Source: Larkinella rosea
GTDB lineage: Bacteria > Bacteroidota > Bacteroidia > Cytophagales > Spirosomataceae
Reading direction: 5' to 3'
Length of the DNA stretch: 64,000 nt
Assembly (NCBI RefSeq): GCF_003858635.1
Contig: NZ_RQJO01000015.1
Coordinates: forward strand, 1-64,000
Part shown: one piece after another, positions 17,675-25,870 of the stretch
Numbering within the stretch: position 1 is the stretch's first letter
Layout: every line of letters starts with the position of its first letter
Position numbers and translations under genes: made by a program
Notes under the pieces: generated by a model
What the model saw: the letters and a program-made list of their open reading frames with translations, nothing else
The model's database searches: none
What the model was told of the DNA's origin: nothing

Positions 17675-19486
17675 TTAGAAGTGATAATTCAATCCGAACC
17701 CGACGCCGATGGCTTGCGGGCGAACATTCAACTGGGCGTTCGATTCCGTGCCGTTCTGGAGTGCCTGCTGATAGGAGCCTGTTAACGAACCTGACCAATG
17801 ATGGGTGGGATGGTAATTGACCCGTAAGCCCGCCGTGCCAGCCATCGACAGGGGGCGGTAGATCTGGTCCTCCGGATTGACTTCCAGTGTACCGTTGATC
17901 GTATTTTTCAGGAATAGATTCGCCATCAGACCGCCCAGAATCGAGTAACTGATTTTGTGATCGGGCAAAATGTGATAACCGAGCTGAACCGGAATCTGCA
18001 TGTACTGAAAGTTGTTGGAAACAACCTGATCGGCCGGAGTAACGACCAGATTCGACGTATTGGATAAACCGTTTTTGTCGGCTACCAGCGACGATCCAAC
18101 ACCCTGATTATTCGCCGGAGCCGGAGAAGCCGCCAATGGAAGCTGAGGATTACTGTTGCGGATCGCATTGACAAGCACATTTTCCGTCTGGCTGGTAAAT
18201 ATATTCGTCACCGACGCGTTGTTCTGCGTCTGCGACCGACCGTTCAAATACTGAATTCCGGCTTCAACCGACCAGTGTTTGCTGAACTGAACGCCGGAAC
18301 TCGCCTGCCAAGCCATCGAAATCTGGGCCTGATTCTGAAGCAGGGTAGTACTAGGCAGTCGACTGGCGGCCTGAATGGAATTGTAGGCAACACTGGCCTG
18401 ATTAAGACTCGAATGAACAGCCGCCATCGGATTAAACGACATCGGTGTAGCCGTTAAAGCCGCCCAGTATTCTTTTTTACTTCCTTTGCCCTGCGGTTCG
18501 ATGGCTGCAACGGCCGTTTCGGGAACTCGATACCAGATAATCCGGCTGATGGGTGCCGGTTTTTTGGAAACCGGTAATTTACTCTTTACAAACGAAGCCT
18601 CATACGTCAGGCGTGTATCGGCTACCTGACTGGCGGTTTCGTCCGAAACTGCGGTAATCTCGGCCGTTGTCGTATTAGGTACGGTTTTAGAACTCCGGAC
18701 TGTGTTCCGCGCGAGCACCGGCTGATCGGGTTTAGATGCCCGATTCGTCCGGCGGTTTTCCGCTACCCGGACCGCGTCGGGCCGTTGTGCGTTCGAAAAC
18801 GCGGGCTTCGATCGACGTCCGGAGCTCGATTTGGCCAGCAACGGGTGTTTCGCAGCAGATTCCTCCCGAGTTGGAAACCGCTTCGCCGTTTGGTCGTCAT
18901 TCGGTTTTGACTCTAAACGAGCCAGTCGTTCATCGGTTTTCGGCAACCGTTTCACCGACCGCCGGGCCAGGCGCTGTTCGGTGTTAGCAGATTTTCTTTT
19001 TCCGGTCAAAACCGAATGATCCTTAATGATCCGGTCAATCGTGGTAGCGGTTTCCGAACGTTCCAGTTCCGGCACCGTACCGGACGTATTTTTACCAGTT
19101 CCAGTCCGGCGGGTAGCTGCCAGCATTTCCGGGGTATTACCGGACGTTAATTTCTCGTTGGATGAAGTGTTGGCTGGCAAGGAAGACGGGTTTTTCGTTT
19201 TTGCCAATTGCCCGGATTGAACGGTTTTGTCAGCCACCGGCCGGTTCGTGTCCGTACTTTCTATGTACTGCGTTGCCCACCAACCGACTAAAAGGGTAAT
19301 AATGGCCGCAGCCACACTGTACACCCAGGGTTTTGCGCGGGGCCAGAGTGGTATGACCGGTTCAGCTTCTTCCTCGTCTAATCGACGGGCAATGCTATCC
19401 CAAAGCCCCTCCGAGGGGCTTTCTTCAGCATTTTCGAAGATGCTTCGCCATTCTTCGTTTAACTGTTCTTCTTTAGAGAGACTCAT
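17675..19486 (-). CDS. Single-helix protein with a C-terminal outer-membrane-type beta domain, probable anti-sigma partner
   Basis: 603 residues. Residues about 1-50 are acidic and cytosolic in character (SKEEQLNEEWRSIFENAEESPSEGLWDSIARRLDEEE); one transmembrane helix follows (about 52-72). Residues about 75-310 are Thr/Ser/Arg-rich and disordered. From about 335 the sequence becomes strand-rich (WSVEAGIQYLNGRSQT, IPVQLGYHI, VGFGLNYHF) and ends in Phe like an outer membrane barrel. The start overlaps the stop of the ECF sigma gene by 4 bp, so it is co-translated with it. Sigma-anti-sigma pairing is inferred from this arrangement; a helix plus barrel in one chain is odd. Confidence 0.75.
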   Translation of the reverse strand: MSLSKEEQLNEEWRSIFENAEESPSEGLWDSIARRLDEEEAEPVIPLWPRAKPWVYSVAAAIITLLVGWWATQYIESTDTNRPVADKTVQSGQLAKTKNPSSLPANTSSNEKLTSGNTPEMLAATRRTGTGKNTSGTVPELERSETATTIDRIIKDHSVLTGKRKSANTEQRLARRSVKRLPKTDERLARLESKPNDDQTAKRFPTREESAAKHPLLAKSSSGRRSKPAFSNAQRPDAVRVAENRRTNRASKPDQPVLARNTVRSSKTVPNTTTAEITAVSDETASQVADTRLTYEASFVKSKLPVSKKPAPISRIIWYRVPETAVAAIEPQGKGSKKEYWAALTATPMSFNPMAAVHSSLNQASVAYNSIQAASRLPSTTLLQNQAQISMAWQASSGVQFSKHWSVEAGIQYLNGRSQTQNNASVTNIFTSQTENVLVNAIRNSNPQLPLAASPAPANNQGVGSSLVADKNGLSNTSNLVVTPADQVVSNNFQYMQIPVQLGYHILPDHKISYSILGGLMANLFLKNTINGTLEVNPEDQIYRPLSMAGTAGLRVNYHPTHHWSGSLTGSYQQALQNGTESNAQLNVRPQAIGVGFGLNYHF

Positions 19487-20028
19487 TTCGGAATCGGACG
19501 CTCGTTCTGAATCTTTTGTTGCAGTAGCATGCGGGCACGCGAAAACTGCGATTTAGATGTACCTTCTGAAATATCTAATAATTCCGCAATTTCGGGATGC
19601 GTATACCCCTCAATCGCGTACAGGTTAAATACGGCCTGACATCCCGGCGGGAGTTCCTGCACCATCTTCAGTAATTGCTGGTAGTGGAGACCCGACAGGC
19701 TATCTTCCGTCTGCGGCAGTGCGTTGGGTGTTACATCCTCCAGCTCGGCCTGGTTCTGCCAGGGCTTTTGCTTGCGGATGTGCTTCAGTGCCGTGTTAAT
19801 CACGATGCGTTTCAGCCAGGCTTCTAACGGACACTCAAACCGGAATGTATCAATATGTTGGAACGCTTTCACGAAGGAATCCTGCAGCACATCCTCGGCG
19901 TCGTCCCGGTTTTTGGTATACCGCTGGCTAACGACAAAGAGCTTCCGGGCGAATAACTCGTAGAGTTTTCGCTGAGCAGTTCGGTCCTTATGTCGACAGC
20001 CGTCAACTAACGCTCGTTCATCCAACAT
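19483..20028 (-). CDS. RNA polymerase sigma factor, ECF subfamily
   Basis: 181 residues. Region 2 is clear (YELFARKLFVVSQRYTKN, DDAEDVLQDSFVKAFQHI with the DAEDVLQ core-binding motif, then LEAWLKRIVINTALKHIRK). Region 4 has the helix-turn-helix GYTHPEIAELLDISEGTSKSQFSRAR. There is no region 1.1 or 3, as expected for ECF (group 4) factors. Directs core polymerase to a small regulon; the probable partner is the overlapping downstream gene. The start ATG 20028 fits the usual N terminus. Confidence 0.95.
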   Translation of the reverse strand: MLDERALVDGCRHKDRTAQRKLYELFARKLFVVSQRYTKNRDDAEDVLQDSFVKAFQHIDTFRFECPLEAWLKRIVINTALKHIRKQKPWQNQAELEDVTPNALPQTEDSLSGLHYQQLLKMVQELPPGCQAVFNLYAIEGYTHPEIAELLDISEGTSKSQFSRARMLLQQKIQNERPIPK

Positions 20029-20133
20029 ACTAATTCAAACAACTGACCCCGGTGCAGGCCCGACGGTTGGAAAGGGTCTAAAATATTTTTGGGGCTAACC
20101 CGTTGGCAAAGAGTGAATATGACTTTTAGCCAG

Positions 20134-20141
20134 TACTTTTG
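20134..20141 (+). promoter_or_regulatory. Candidate -7 promoter element of the 20166 gene
   Basis: TACTTTTG matches TAnnTTTG exactly, 24 bp before the ATG. No good -33 element at the usual distance. Confidence 0.45.
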
Positions 20142-20165
20142 AACAAAATCTATTCCTAAATACTC

Positions 20166-21044
20166 ATGAACCGACGCACTGCCCTTCGGCAAACCATGGG
20201 TTTCATTGGCTTAAGCACCAGTGTTTCCCTGTCCGCATTAAACTCTAAAATTAATTTAGAAAAGCCAAACAACCAACGTTTCCAGATCGGGGCCTGCGAT
20301 TGGTCGATCGGGCAATCCAGCAAAATCGAAGCCTTCGATGTCGCCAAAACCATCGGCCTCGACGGCATTCAGGTCAACATGGGTTCCGAAAAAAACGACA
20401 TGCACCTGCGGCAGAAACCCCTGCAAAAAGCCTGGCGCGAAGCGGCTAAACGAACCGGCGTAAAAGTCGGAGGTCTGGCGCTGGGCGAGATGAATAACAT
20501 CCCCTACAAATCCGATCCGCGGGCCGAGCAATGGGTTCAGGACAGTGTCGATGTTGCCAAAGCCATTGGGGCCAAAAATGTCCTGATGGCGTTCTTCAAC
20601 AAAGGGGATTTGAAAAACGATCCGCAGGGGACCAAAGTTGTTATTGAGCGGTTAAAAGCCGTCGCTCCGAAAGCCGAAAAAGCGGGCGTCGTTCTGGCCA
20701 TCGAATCGTGGCTGAGTGCCGAAGAGCACATGGCGATCATCGACGCGGTGGCGTCGCCCGCCGTGAAAGTATATTACGATGTTTGTAACTCCACGGTTAT
20801 GGGATATGATATTTTAAAGGAAATCCGGTGGCTCGGGAAGCAGAAACAGATCTGTGAATTCCACTTTAAGGAGAACAGCTTCCTGCTCGGGCAGGGGAAG
20901 GTCAACTATCCGGAGGTTCGGAAGGCCATTGATGATATTCAGTACGCCGGTTGGGTTCATATCGAAGGTGCTGTGCCTGAGGGGAAAAACATGTTGGAAA
21001 GTTACACTTATAATAATAAGTTTGTAAGGGAGATTCTGGCGTAG
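20166..21044 (+). CDS. Exported TIM-barrel sugar phosphate isomerase/epimerase-like protein
   Basis: 292 residues. The N terminus MNRRTALRQTMGFIGLSTSVSLSA resembles a twin-arginine signal, suggesting periplasmic location. The rest follows the AP-endonuclease-2 / xylose-isomerase-like TIM barrel: LDGIQVNMGS, NVLMAFFNK, VVLAIESWL with the metal-ligand Glu, VYYDVCNST with Asp, and CEFHFKEN with His near the C terminus. These are the usual metal ligands. Such proteins often accompany PVC-type cytochrome c proteins and oxidoreductases in sugar metabolism; here the next gene is exactly that type. Exact substrate unknown. Confidence 0.88.
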   Translation: MNRRTALRQTMGFIGLSTSVSLSALNSKINLEKPNNQRFQIGACDWSIGQSSKIEAFDVAKTIGLDGIQVNMGSEKNDMHLRQKPLQKAWREAAKRTGVKVGGLALGEMNNIPYKSDPRAEQWVQDSVDVAKAIGAKNVLMAFFNKGDLKNDPQGTKVVIERLKAVAPKAEKAGVVLAIESWLSAEEHMAIIDAVASPAVKVYYDVCNSTVMGYDILKEIRWLGKQKQICEFHFKENSFLLGQGKVNYPEVRKAIDDIQYAGWVHIEGAVPEGKNMLESYTYNNKFVREILA

Positions 21045-21132
21045 CTCAATTTGGCAACTGTTCCACGGTTTTCTACAATAGACACTTATTATAATAAGTT
21101 TATTAGTCCTTAAATGTTGTTTTTCAGGTAAT

Positions 21133-21148
21133 TATTCCACGTGGAACA
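21133..21148. promoter_or_regulatory. parS-like 16-bp palindrome
   Basis: TATTCCACGTGGAACA differs by one base from the symmetrical ParB target TGTTCCACGTGGAACA. A half site TGTTCCACG lies at 21059-21067. The palindrome lies before the chosen start ATG 21156. Alternative: an operator for the 21156 gene. Confidence 0.5.
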
Positions 21149-21155
21149 CTTGAAT

Positions 21156-24089
21156 ATGAAAATTGCTATTCCTAACCCGACCCGGTTTTTAAGTACATCC
21201 ATTCTACTCGGAAGTCTCCTTGGATGGAGTATTAAGGTACAACAATCAGGCCATTCGATCGGTACTGATCCGGAAATCGCCGGTCCCAATCGACGAGGTT
21301 CTATCGTCGCGGCCGACTCCAACAAGCTGTATTTGCCCGACGATCTGGAGGCTACGGTCTGGGCTGAAGCGCCGATGTTCTACAACCCGACCAACATCGA
21401 TGTCGACGCGCGCGGCCGGATCTGGGTGACGGAAGCGGTCAACTACCGCAACTTCAACAACAAACCCGAAACCCGGCTCGACCACCCGGAAGGCGAGCGG
21501 GTGATGATTCTGGAGGACACCAACGGCGACGGAAAGGCCGATCAGTCGAAGGTGTACGTCCAGGACAAAGACCTGGTTTCGCCCCTGGGTATTGCGGTCA
21601 TCGGCAACAAAACCATCGTCTCGGCGGCTCCAAATCTGATCATCTACACCGACGAAAACGGTGATGACAAACCCGATAAAAAGGAAGTTTTCCTGACCGG
21701 TTTCGGCGGCCTGGACCATGACCATTCGCTGCACGCGCTGGTGGCCGGGCCGGACGGAAAGTGGTACTTCAATACCGGAAACGCAGGTCCGCATGTCGTC
21801 AAAGATAAGGCGGGCTGGACGCTTCGGGCAGGTAGTATTTACACCGGCGGAACGCCCTATAATACCACCAACAAAGGCAACATGATCAGCGACGACGGCC
21901 GGATTTGGGTGGGCGGTTTAGCCCTGCGCATCAACCCCGACGGAACCGGCCTGAAAGTGATGGGTCATAATTTTCGGAACAACTACGAAACCGCCCTCGA
22001 TTCCTACGGCAACCTATGGCAGAACGACAATGACGATCAGGTCGTGGCGTGTCGGACGAGCTGGCTGATGGAAGGCGGTAACATGGGGTATTTCAGTCAG
22101 GACGGCACCCGGTTTTGGCAGGGCGATCAACGGCCGGATCAGGACATTCCAACCGCGCACTGGCATCAGGAAGACCCGGGCGTGGTTCCGGTGGGCGACA
22201 TCAGCGGAGCCGGTTCGCCAACGGGCATGGTTTTTTACGAAGGCGATGAGCTAGGCGCCAAGTACCGGGGTTTGCTGCTGAGTTGCGAAGCGGGCCGGAA
22301 TGTCATCTTCAGCTACCGCCCCGAACCGCAGGGTGCGGGGTACCGCATGCCCCGTACCGATTTTATCAGCACGTTTCCCAAAGTAGACGAAGACTACAAA
22401 TGGAACGACATTCGGGAGGACATCCGCAAATGGTTTCGGCCCAGTGATGTGGCCGTCGGAACGGATGGCGCACTGTACATCGCTGACTGGTTCGATCCGG
22501 TGGTGGGCGGTCACCAGATGAAAGACAAAAAAGGGTACGGTCGCATTTACCGCATAACACCCAAAGGCAAAAAGCTGAAGGCGCCGGTCATTAATACCGA
22601 CAAAACGGCAGGCCAGATTCTGGCCTTAACCAACCCGTCTACCAACATTCGCTTATTGGGTTTTGAGAAATTGAAAGCGCAGGGCGATAAGGCCGTAAAA
22701 CCGGTTGCCAAACTTCTGACGGCTTCCAATCCGTTCCACCGCGCTCGCGCCATCTGGCTGCTTTCGCAACTCGGGCCCAAAGGCCGGAAAGAAGTGGAAA
22801 ACTTGCTGAAGTCGGATCAGGTGGATTTGCGGATTACGGCTTTTCGGGCGTTGAAGCAGGTGCAACCCGACGTCGTGGCTTTGGCGCGGCAAATGGTCGA
22901 TGATCCGTCTCCGGCGGTGCGTCGGGAAGTGGCGATTGCGCTGCGTGATGTACCGTTTGAACAGTGCAAGGAGTTGCTGGTGAAGCTGGCCAACAGTTAC
23001 GATGGAACCGACCGGTTTTACCTGGAAGCTGTCGGTATGGCGGCTGATAAAAAAGAAGAGGCTCTGTATGCGGCCCTCAAGCCGTCGATTCCGGCCAACC
23101 CGATTCAATGGGATCAAAAAACCGCTAACCTGATTTGGCGGCTTCATCCGGCCAGTACGGCGGACTTAATGAAACAACGGGCACTGGCCTCAACGCTGAC
23201 CGCCGATGCCCGTAAACAGGCCATTGTGGCCCTTGGATTCATCAAAGATCCGGCGGCCGCCCAGGCAATGGTGGAACTGACGAAACAAGGCGATAAATCC
23301 ATTGCAAAACAGGCCGACTACTGGGTCGATTTCCGCCGGGCGAACGACTGGGCCAATTTGCTGGATTGGGAGAAGGTGATGCCATCCAAGTTGTCGAAAC
23401 CGGAGCAACAGGCGCTGGCGATGCGGCAAAAACTAATGGAGGAATACACCAGTGCGGAGGACAAAGTGAAGCTGGCGAAAGAAATGGCAGTGAATCCGGA
23501 AGGCGGAAAACTGCTGGTTGGTCTGGCTGCGGAGAAAAAATTGCCCGAAAACCTGAAACCGGTCATCAGCGAAGTGATTTTTACGAATCCGGATCAAAGT
23601 GTGCGGACGATGGCGGGCGACTATTTCACGCGCCCCGGCGGATCGGGAAATTTGTCCATGAAAAACATTACGGCTTTGAAAGGTGACGAAGCCGCCGGTT
23701 TAGCGGTTTTCAAAGCGAACTGTACCACCTGCCACCGGCACGGAAAACAGGGCAAAGACATCGGGCCGGAACTGACAAAGATTCACCAGAAGTTTGACCG
23801 GAACGGGTTACTGGATGCGATCCTGAATCCGAGTGCGGGTCTGGCGTTCGGCTACGAACCCTGGCTGATTACAACCAAAAACGGCCAGACGTACTACGGT
23901 TTTCTGATCAGCGACGGACAGGATGCCATCGTCGTGAAGGATGCCGCCGGACAGAAACACACCATCGCAACCGGCCAGGTTGTTTCCCGCAAACAATACA
24001 GCACCAGCCTCATGCCTGATCCGTCTTCATTAGGTCTGTCGGAACAGCAACTGGCGGATTTGGTGGCGTATTTATTGAAAGGAAATTAA
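21156..24089 (+). CDS. PVC-type heme-binding CxxCH protein (membrane-bound dehydrogenase-like)
   Basis: 977 residues from ATG 21156; a GTG at 21141 is in frame but would put the palindrome in the coding region. N-terminal signal or anchor, then a six-bladed propeller-like domain of the TIGR02604 kind (ATVWAEAPMFYNPTNIDVDARGRIWVTEA, FYEGDELGAKYRGLLLSCEAGRN, DGALYIADWFDP). The middle (about residues 465-700) is helical and HEAT-like (DPSPAVRREVAIALRD). The C terminus is a cytochrome c domain with a single heme site CTTCH near residue 856 and the TIGR02603 segment. Exported electron-transfer or sugar-oxidation protein; likely works with the isomerase-like gene upstream. Confidence 0.9.
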   Translation: MKIAIPNPTRFLSTSILLGSLLGWSIKVQQSGHSIGTDPEIAGPNRRGSIVAADSNKLYLPDDLEATVWAEAPMFYNPTNIDVDARGRIWVTEAVNYRNFNNKPETRLDHPEGERVMILEDTNGDGKADQSKVYVQDKDLVSPLGIAVIGNKTIVSAAPNLIIYTDENGDDKPDKKEVFLTGFGGLDHDHSLHALVAGPDGKWYFNTGNAGPHVVKDKAGWTLRAGSIYTGGTPYNTTNKGNMISDDGRIWVGGLALRINPDGTGLKVMGHNFRNNYETALDSYGNLWQNDNDDQVVACRTSWLMEGGNMGYFSQDGTRFWQGDQRPDQDIPTAHWHQEDPGVVPVGDISGAGSPTGMVFYEGDELGAKYRGLLLSCEAGRNVIFSYRPEPQGAGYRMPRTDFISTFPKVDEDYKWNDIREDIRKWFRPSDVAVGTDGALYIADWFDPVVGGHQMKDKKGYGRIYRITPKGKKLKAPVINTDKTAGQILALTNPSTNIRLLGFEKLKAQGDKAVKPVAKLLTASNPFHRARAIWLLSQLGPKGRKEVENLLKSDQVDLRITAFRALKQVQPDVVALARQMVDDPSPAVRREVAIALRDVPFEQCKELLVKLANSYDGTDRFYLEAVGMAADKKEEALYAALKPSIPANPIQWDQKTANLIWRLHPASTADLMKQRALASTLTADARKQAIVALGFIKDPAAAQAMVELTKQGDKSIAKQADYWVDFRRANDWANLLDWEKVMPSKLSKPEQQALAMRQKLMEEYTSAEDKVKLAKEMAVNPEGGKLLVGLAAEKKLPENLKPVISEVIFTNPDQSVRTMAGDYFTRPGGSGNLSMKNITALKGDEAAGLAVFKANCTTCHRHGKQGKDIGPELTKIHQKFDRNGLLDAILNPSAGLAFGYEPWLITTKNGQTYYGFLISDGQDAIVVKDAAGQKHTIATGQVVSRKQYSTSLMPDPSSLGLSEQQLADLVAYLLKGN

Positions 24090-24183
24090 CGTACCCACGG
24101 ACTAAAGTCCGTGTGATCCAGAGTGATGATATAGAATGTCACAAATTGGATGAAATCACACGGACTTTAGTCCGTGGGTACGT
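24089..24183. repeat. BIME-like double palindrome, CACGGACTAAAGTCCGTG family
   Basis: Two 29-bp arms (24089-24117 and 24155-24183) are perfect inverted copies, and each arm contains its own palindrome CACGGACTAAAGTCCGTG. The element fills the space between two convergent genes and may terminate both. Its organisation is the same as that of the CCGGAGC REP pairs at 33438-34858, but the sequence differs. Confidence 0.85.
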
Positions 24184-24184
24184 A

Positions 24185-25540
24185 TTATAATTCATGTAGC
24201 TTCAACCCGCCAAAAGTCCCCGAACTCATGAGCAGAAAAACCGTCGGCTGGCCGTTGGTCTGGTTTTTTAGAAAAGTCTCTAATTCCGACGAATCCGTAA
24301 AAACCTGCAAATCGGGTCGGTCGAAAGCCGTGGCAATGTCAGCCGCGTCGATCGGGTCGAGGTGTTTCACTTCCAAGGTGTGCGGGCTGTAGAAAACCAC
24401 GGCCACATCGGCTTTGTCCAGCTTGTCGCGATACTGGTTCAGGAAGGTTTTATTCAGGCTGCTGAACGTGTGCAGTTCGACGCAGGCCACCAGACGCCGG
24501 TTGGGAAACTGCGCTTTCACGGCGGCCGTGGTCGCTTCCACTTTGGAGGGCGCGTGGGCAAAATCCCGGAAGATCAGGGTCGAGCCGTCGTCCTTTACTT
24601 TTTCCAGCCGTTTGTGCGCCCCTTTGAAACTTTGAATGGCGGCATAGAACATCTCTTCCGTAATCGCCAGGTGATCACAGATGGCCAGCGCCCCGCTGAT
24701 GTTTTTCATGTTGTGTTCGCCAAAAACCAAAACCGGTATGTTGCCGTGGTTCTTCGTAACCAGAACGGTTTTGCCGTTTTCGATCCGGTACGGATGCACA
24801 TCATACGGCTGGCGGGTCACATCTTCCCGTTCTTTCAGGGCAATCACATCCAGCATGTCGTCCGTGTCGTCGAAAACAATCGTGCCGGATTTTGACATGG
24901 CATCGGCCAGCAACTCAAACTGGTGGACATACTGATCGTAGGTCGGGTAGAGATTGACGTGATCCCAGGCAATGCCGCTGATCAGCACCATGTGTGGGTG
25001 GTAATGCAAAAATTTCGGGCGGGGGTCGGTGGGTGAGGTACCGTATTCATCGCCCTCGATGACGATAACCGGGGCGTCGGTGGTCAATTTTACCATTGTA
25101 TCGAATCCTTCGATCTGCGCGCCAACCAGGTAATCGAACTGACGACGGTGAAATTGCAGAACGTGCAGAATCATGGCGGTGATCGTGGTTTTGCCGTGGC
25201 TACCGGCAATGACGATGCGCTGTTTGTTCTGACTTTGCCGGAACACAAATTCGGGGTACGAATAAACCGGCAGATTCAGTTCCTGCGCTTTCAGTAGCTC
25301 GGGGTTGTCGGCCCGGGCGTGCATGCCCAGAATTACCGCATCGAGACCGCCGTGAATGGCATCGGCGTTCCAACCGATCTGAGCGGGTAATAAACCGTAT
25401 TTTTCAAGTCGGGTCCGCGAAGGTTCGTAAATGTCGTCGTCGGAGCCGGTGATGTGGTGTCCCTGCTGGTGCAACGCAATGGCCAGATTATGCATGACGC
25501 TGCCGCCGATGGAAATAAAATGAATGGTCTGTGGCTTCAT
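24185..25540 (-). CDS. mpl: UDP-N-acetylmuramate:L-Ala-gamma-D-Glu-meso-DAP ligase (Mpl)
   Basis: 451 residues, normal for Mpl. It begins with the Mur-ligase Rossmann motif IHFISIGGSVMHNLA, has the ATP-binding P-loop IAGSHGKTTITAM near residue 110 and the substrate/metal residues EGDEYGTSP and GIAWDHVNLYPT, then the C-terminal ligase domain with the Mpl-type FRDFAHAPSKVEAT. Mpl reattaches recycled murein tripeptide to UDP-MurNAc in the cytosol, so the cell recycles peptidoglycan. MurC was considered; the N terminus and HARADNPEL motif favour Mpl. Monocistronic, facing the opposite direction to its neighbours. Confidence 0.92.
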   Translation of the reverse strand: MKPQTIHFISIGGSVMHNLAIALHQQGHHITGSDDDIYEPSRTRLEKYGLLPAQIGWNADAIHGGLDAVILGMHARADNPELLKAQELNLPVYSYPEFVFRQSQNKQRIVIAGSHGKTTITAMILHVLQFHRRQFDYLVGAQIEGFDTMVKLTTDAPVIVIEGDEYGTSPTDPRPKFLHYHPHMVLISGIAWDHVNLYPTYDQYVHQFELLADAMSKSGTIVFDDTDDMLDVIALKEREDVTRQPYDVHPYRIENGKTVLVTKNHGNIPVLVFGEHNMKNISGALAICDHLAITEEMFYAAIQSFKGAHKRLEKVKDDGSTLIFRDFAHAPSKVEATTAAVKAQFPNRRLVACVELHTFSSLNKTFLNQYRDKLDKADVAVVFYSPHTLEVKHLDPIDAADIATAFDRPDLQVFTDSSELETFLKNQTNGQPTVFLLMSSGTFGGLKLHEL

Positions 25541-25870
25541 TCTGTCTAATTTGTGGCGCTAAAAATACAAGTTCTTTTGGTTTGAAACCGAAAAGTCGAA
25601 AAACGACGTAGAGAAAACCGCCCGGTTTTGGCAGATTGTTTCAAGACAGGTGTAAAATTTAACATACATTCCGAATCAAAAACCGTGTTTTTTCGTTTTC
25701 ACTACTGCGAATAAACATTCCTTCAGCAGCTTGACAATCAGGCGCGCGCACTGCGTTACAGTTTGTTTTTGTAAACCGGTTCCTGCTCCGTTGCAAAGCT
25801 GCTCTTTTTATGCCATTTTCGCAGTCTTTTTTCAAAACCAACAAAACTCTTTTATGCTTCTGCCGAAAGG
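25541..25870. other. Intergenic region between divergent mpl and arginine decarboxylase
   Basis: No ORF with coding character. It must hold promoters for both divergent genes, but no good TAnnTTTG plus TTG pair is visible. A 16-bp palindrome AAAACCGCCCGGTTTT lies at 25613-25628; the identical 16-mer recurs at 27389-27404 on the far side of the decarboxylase gene. Confidence 0.6.
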
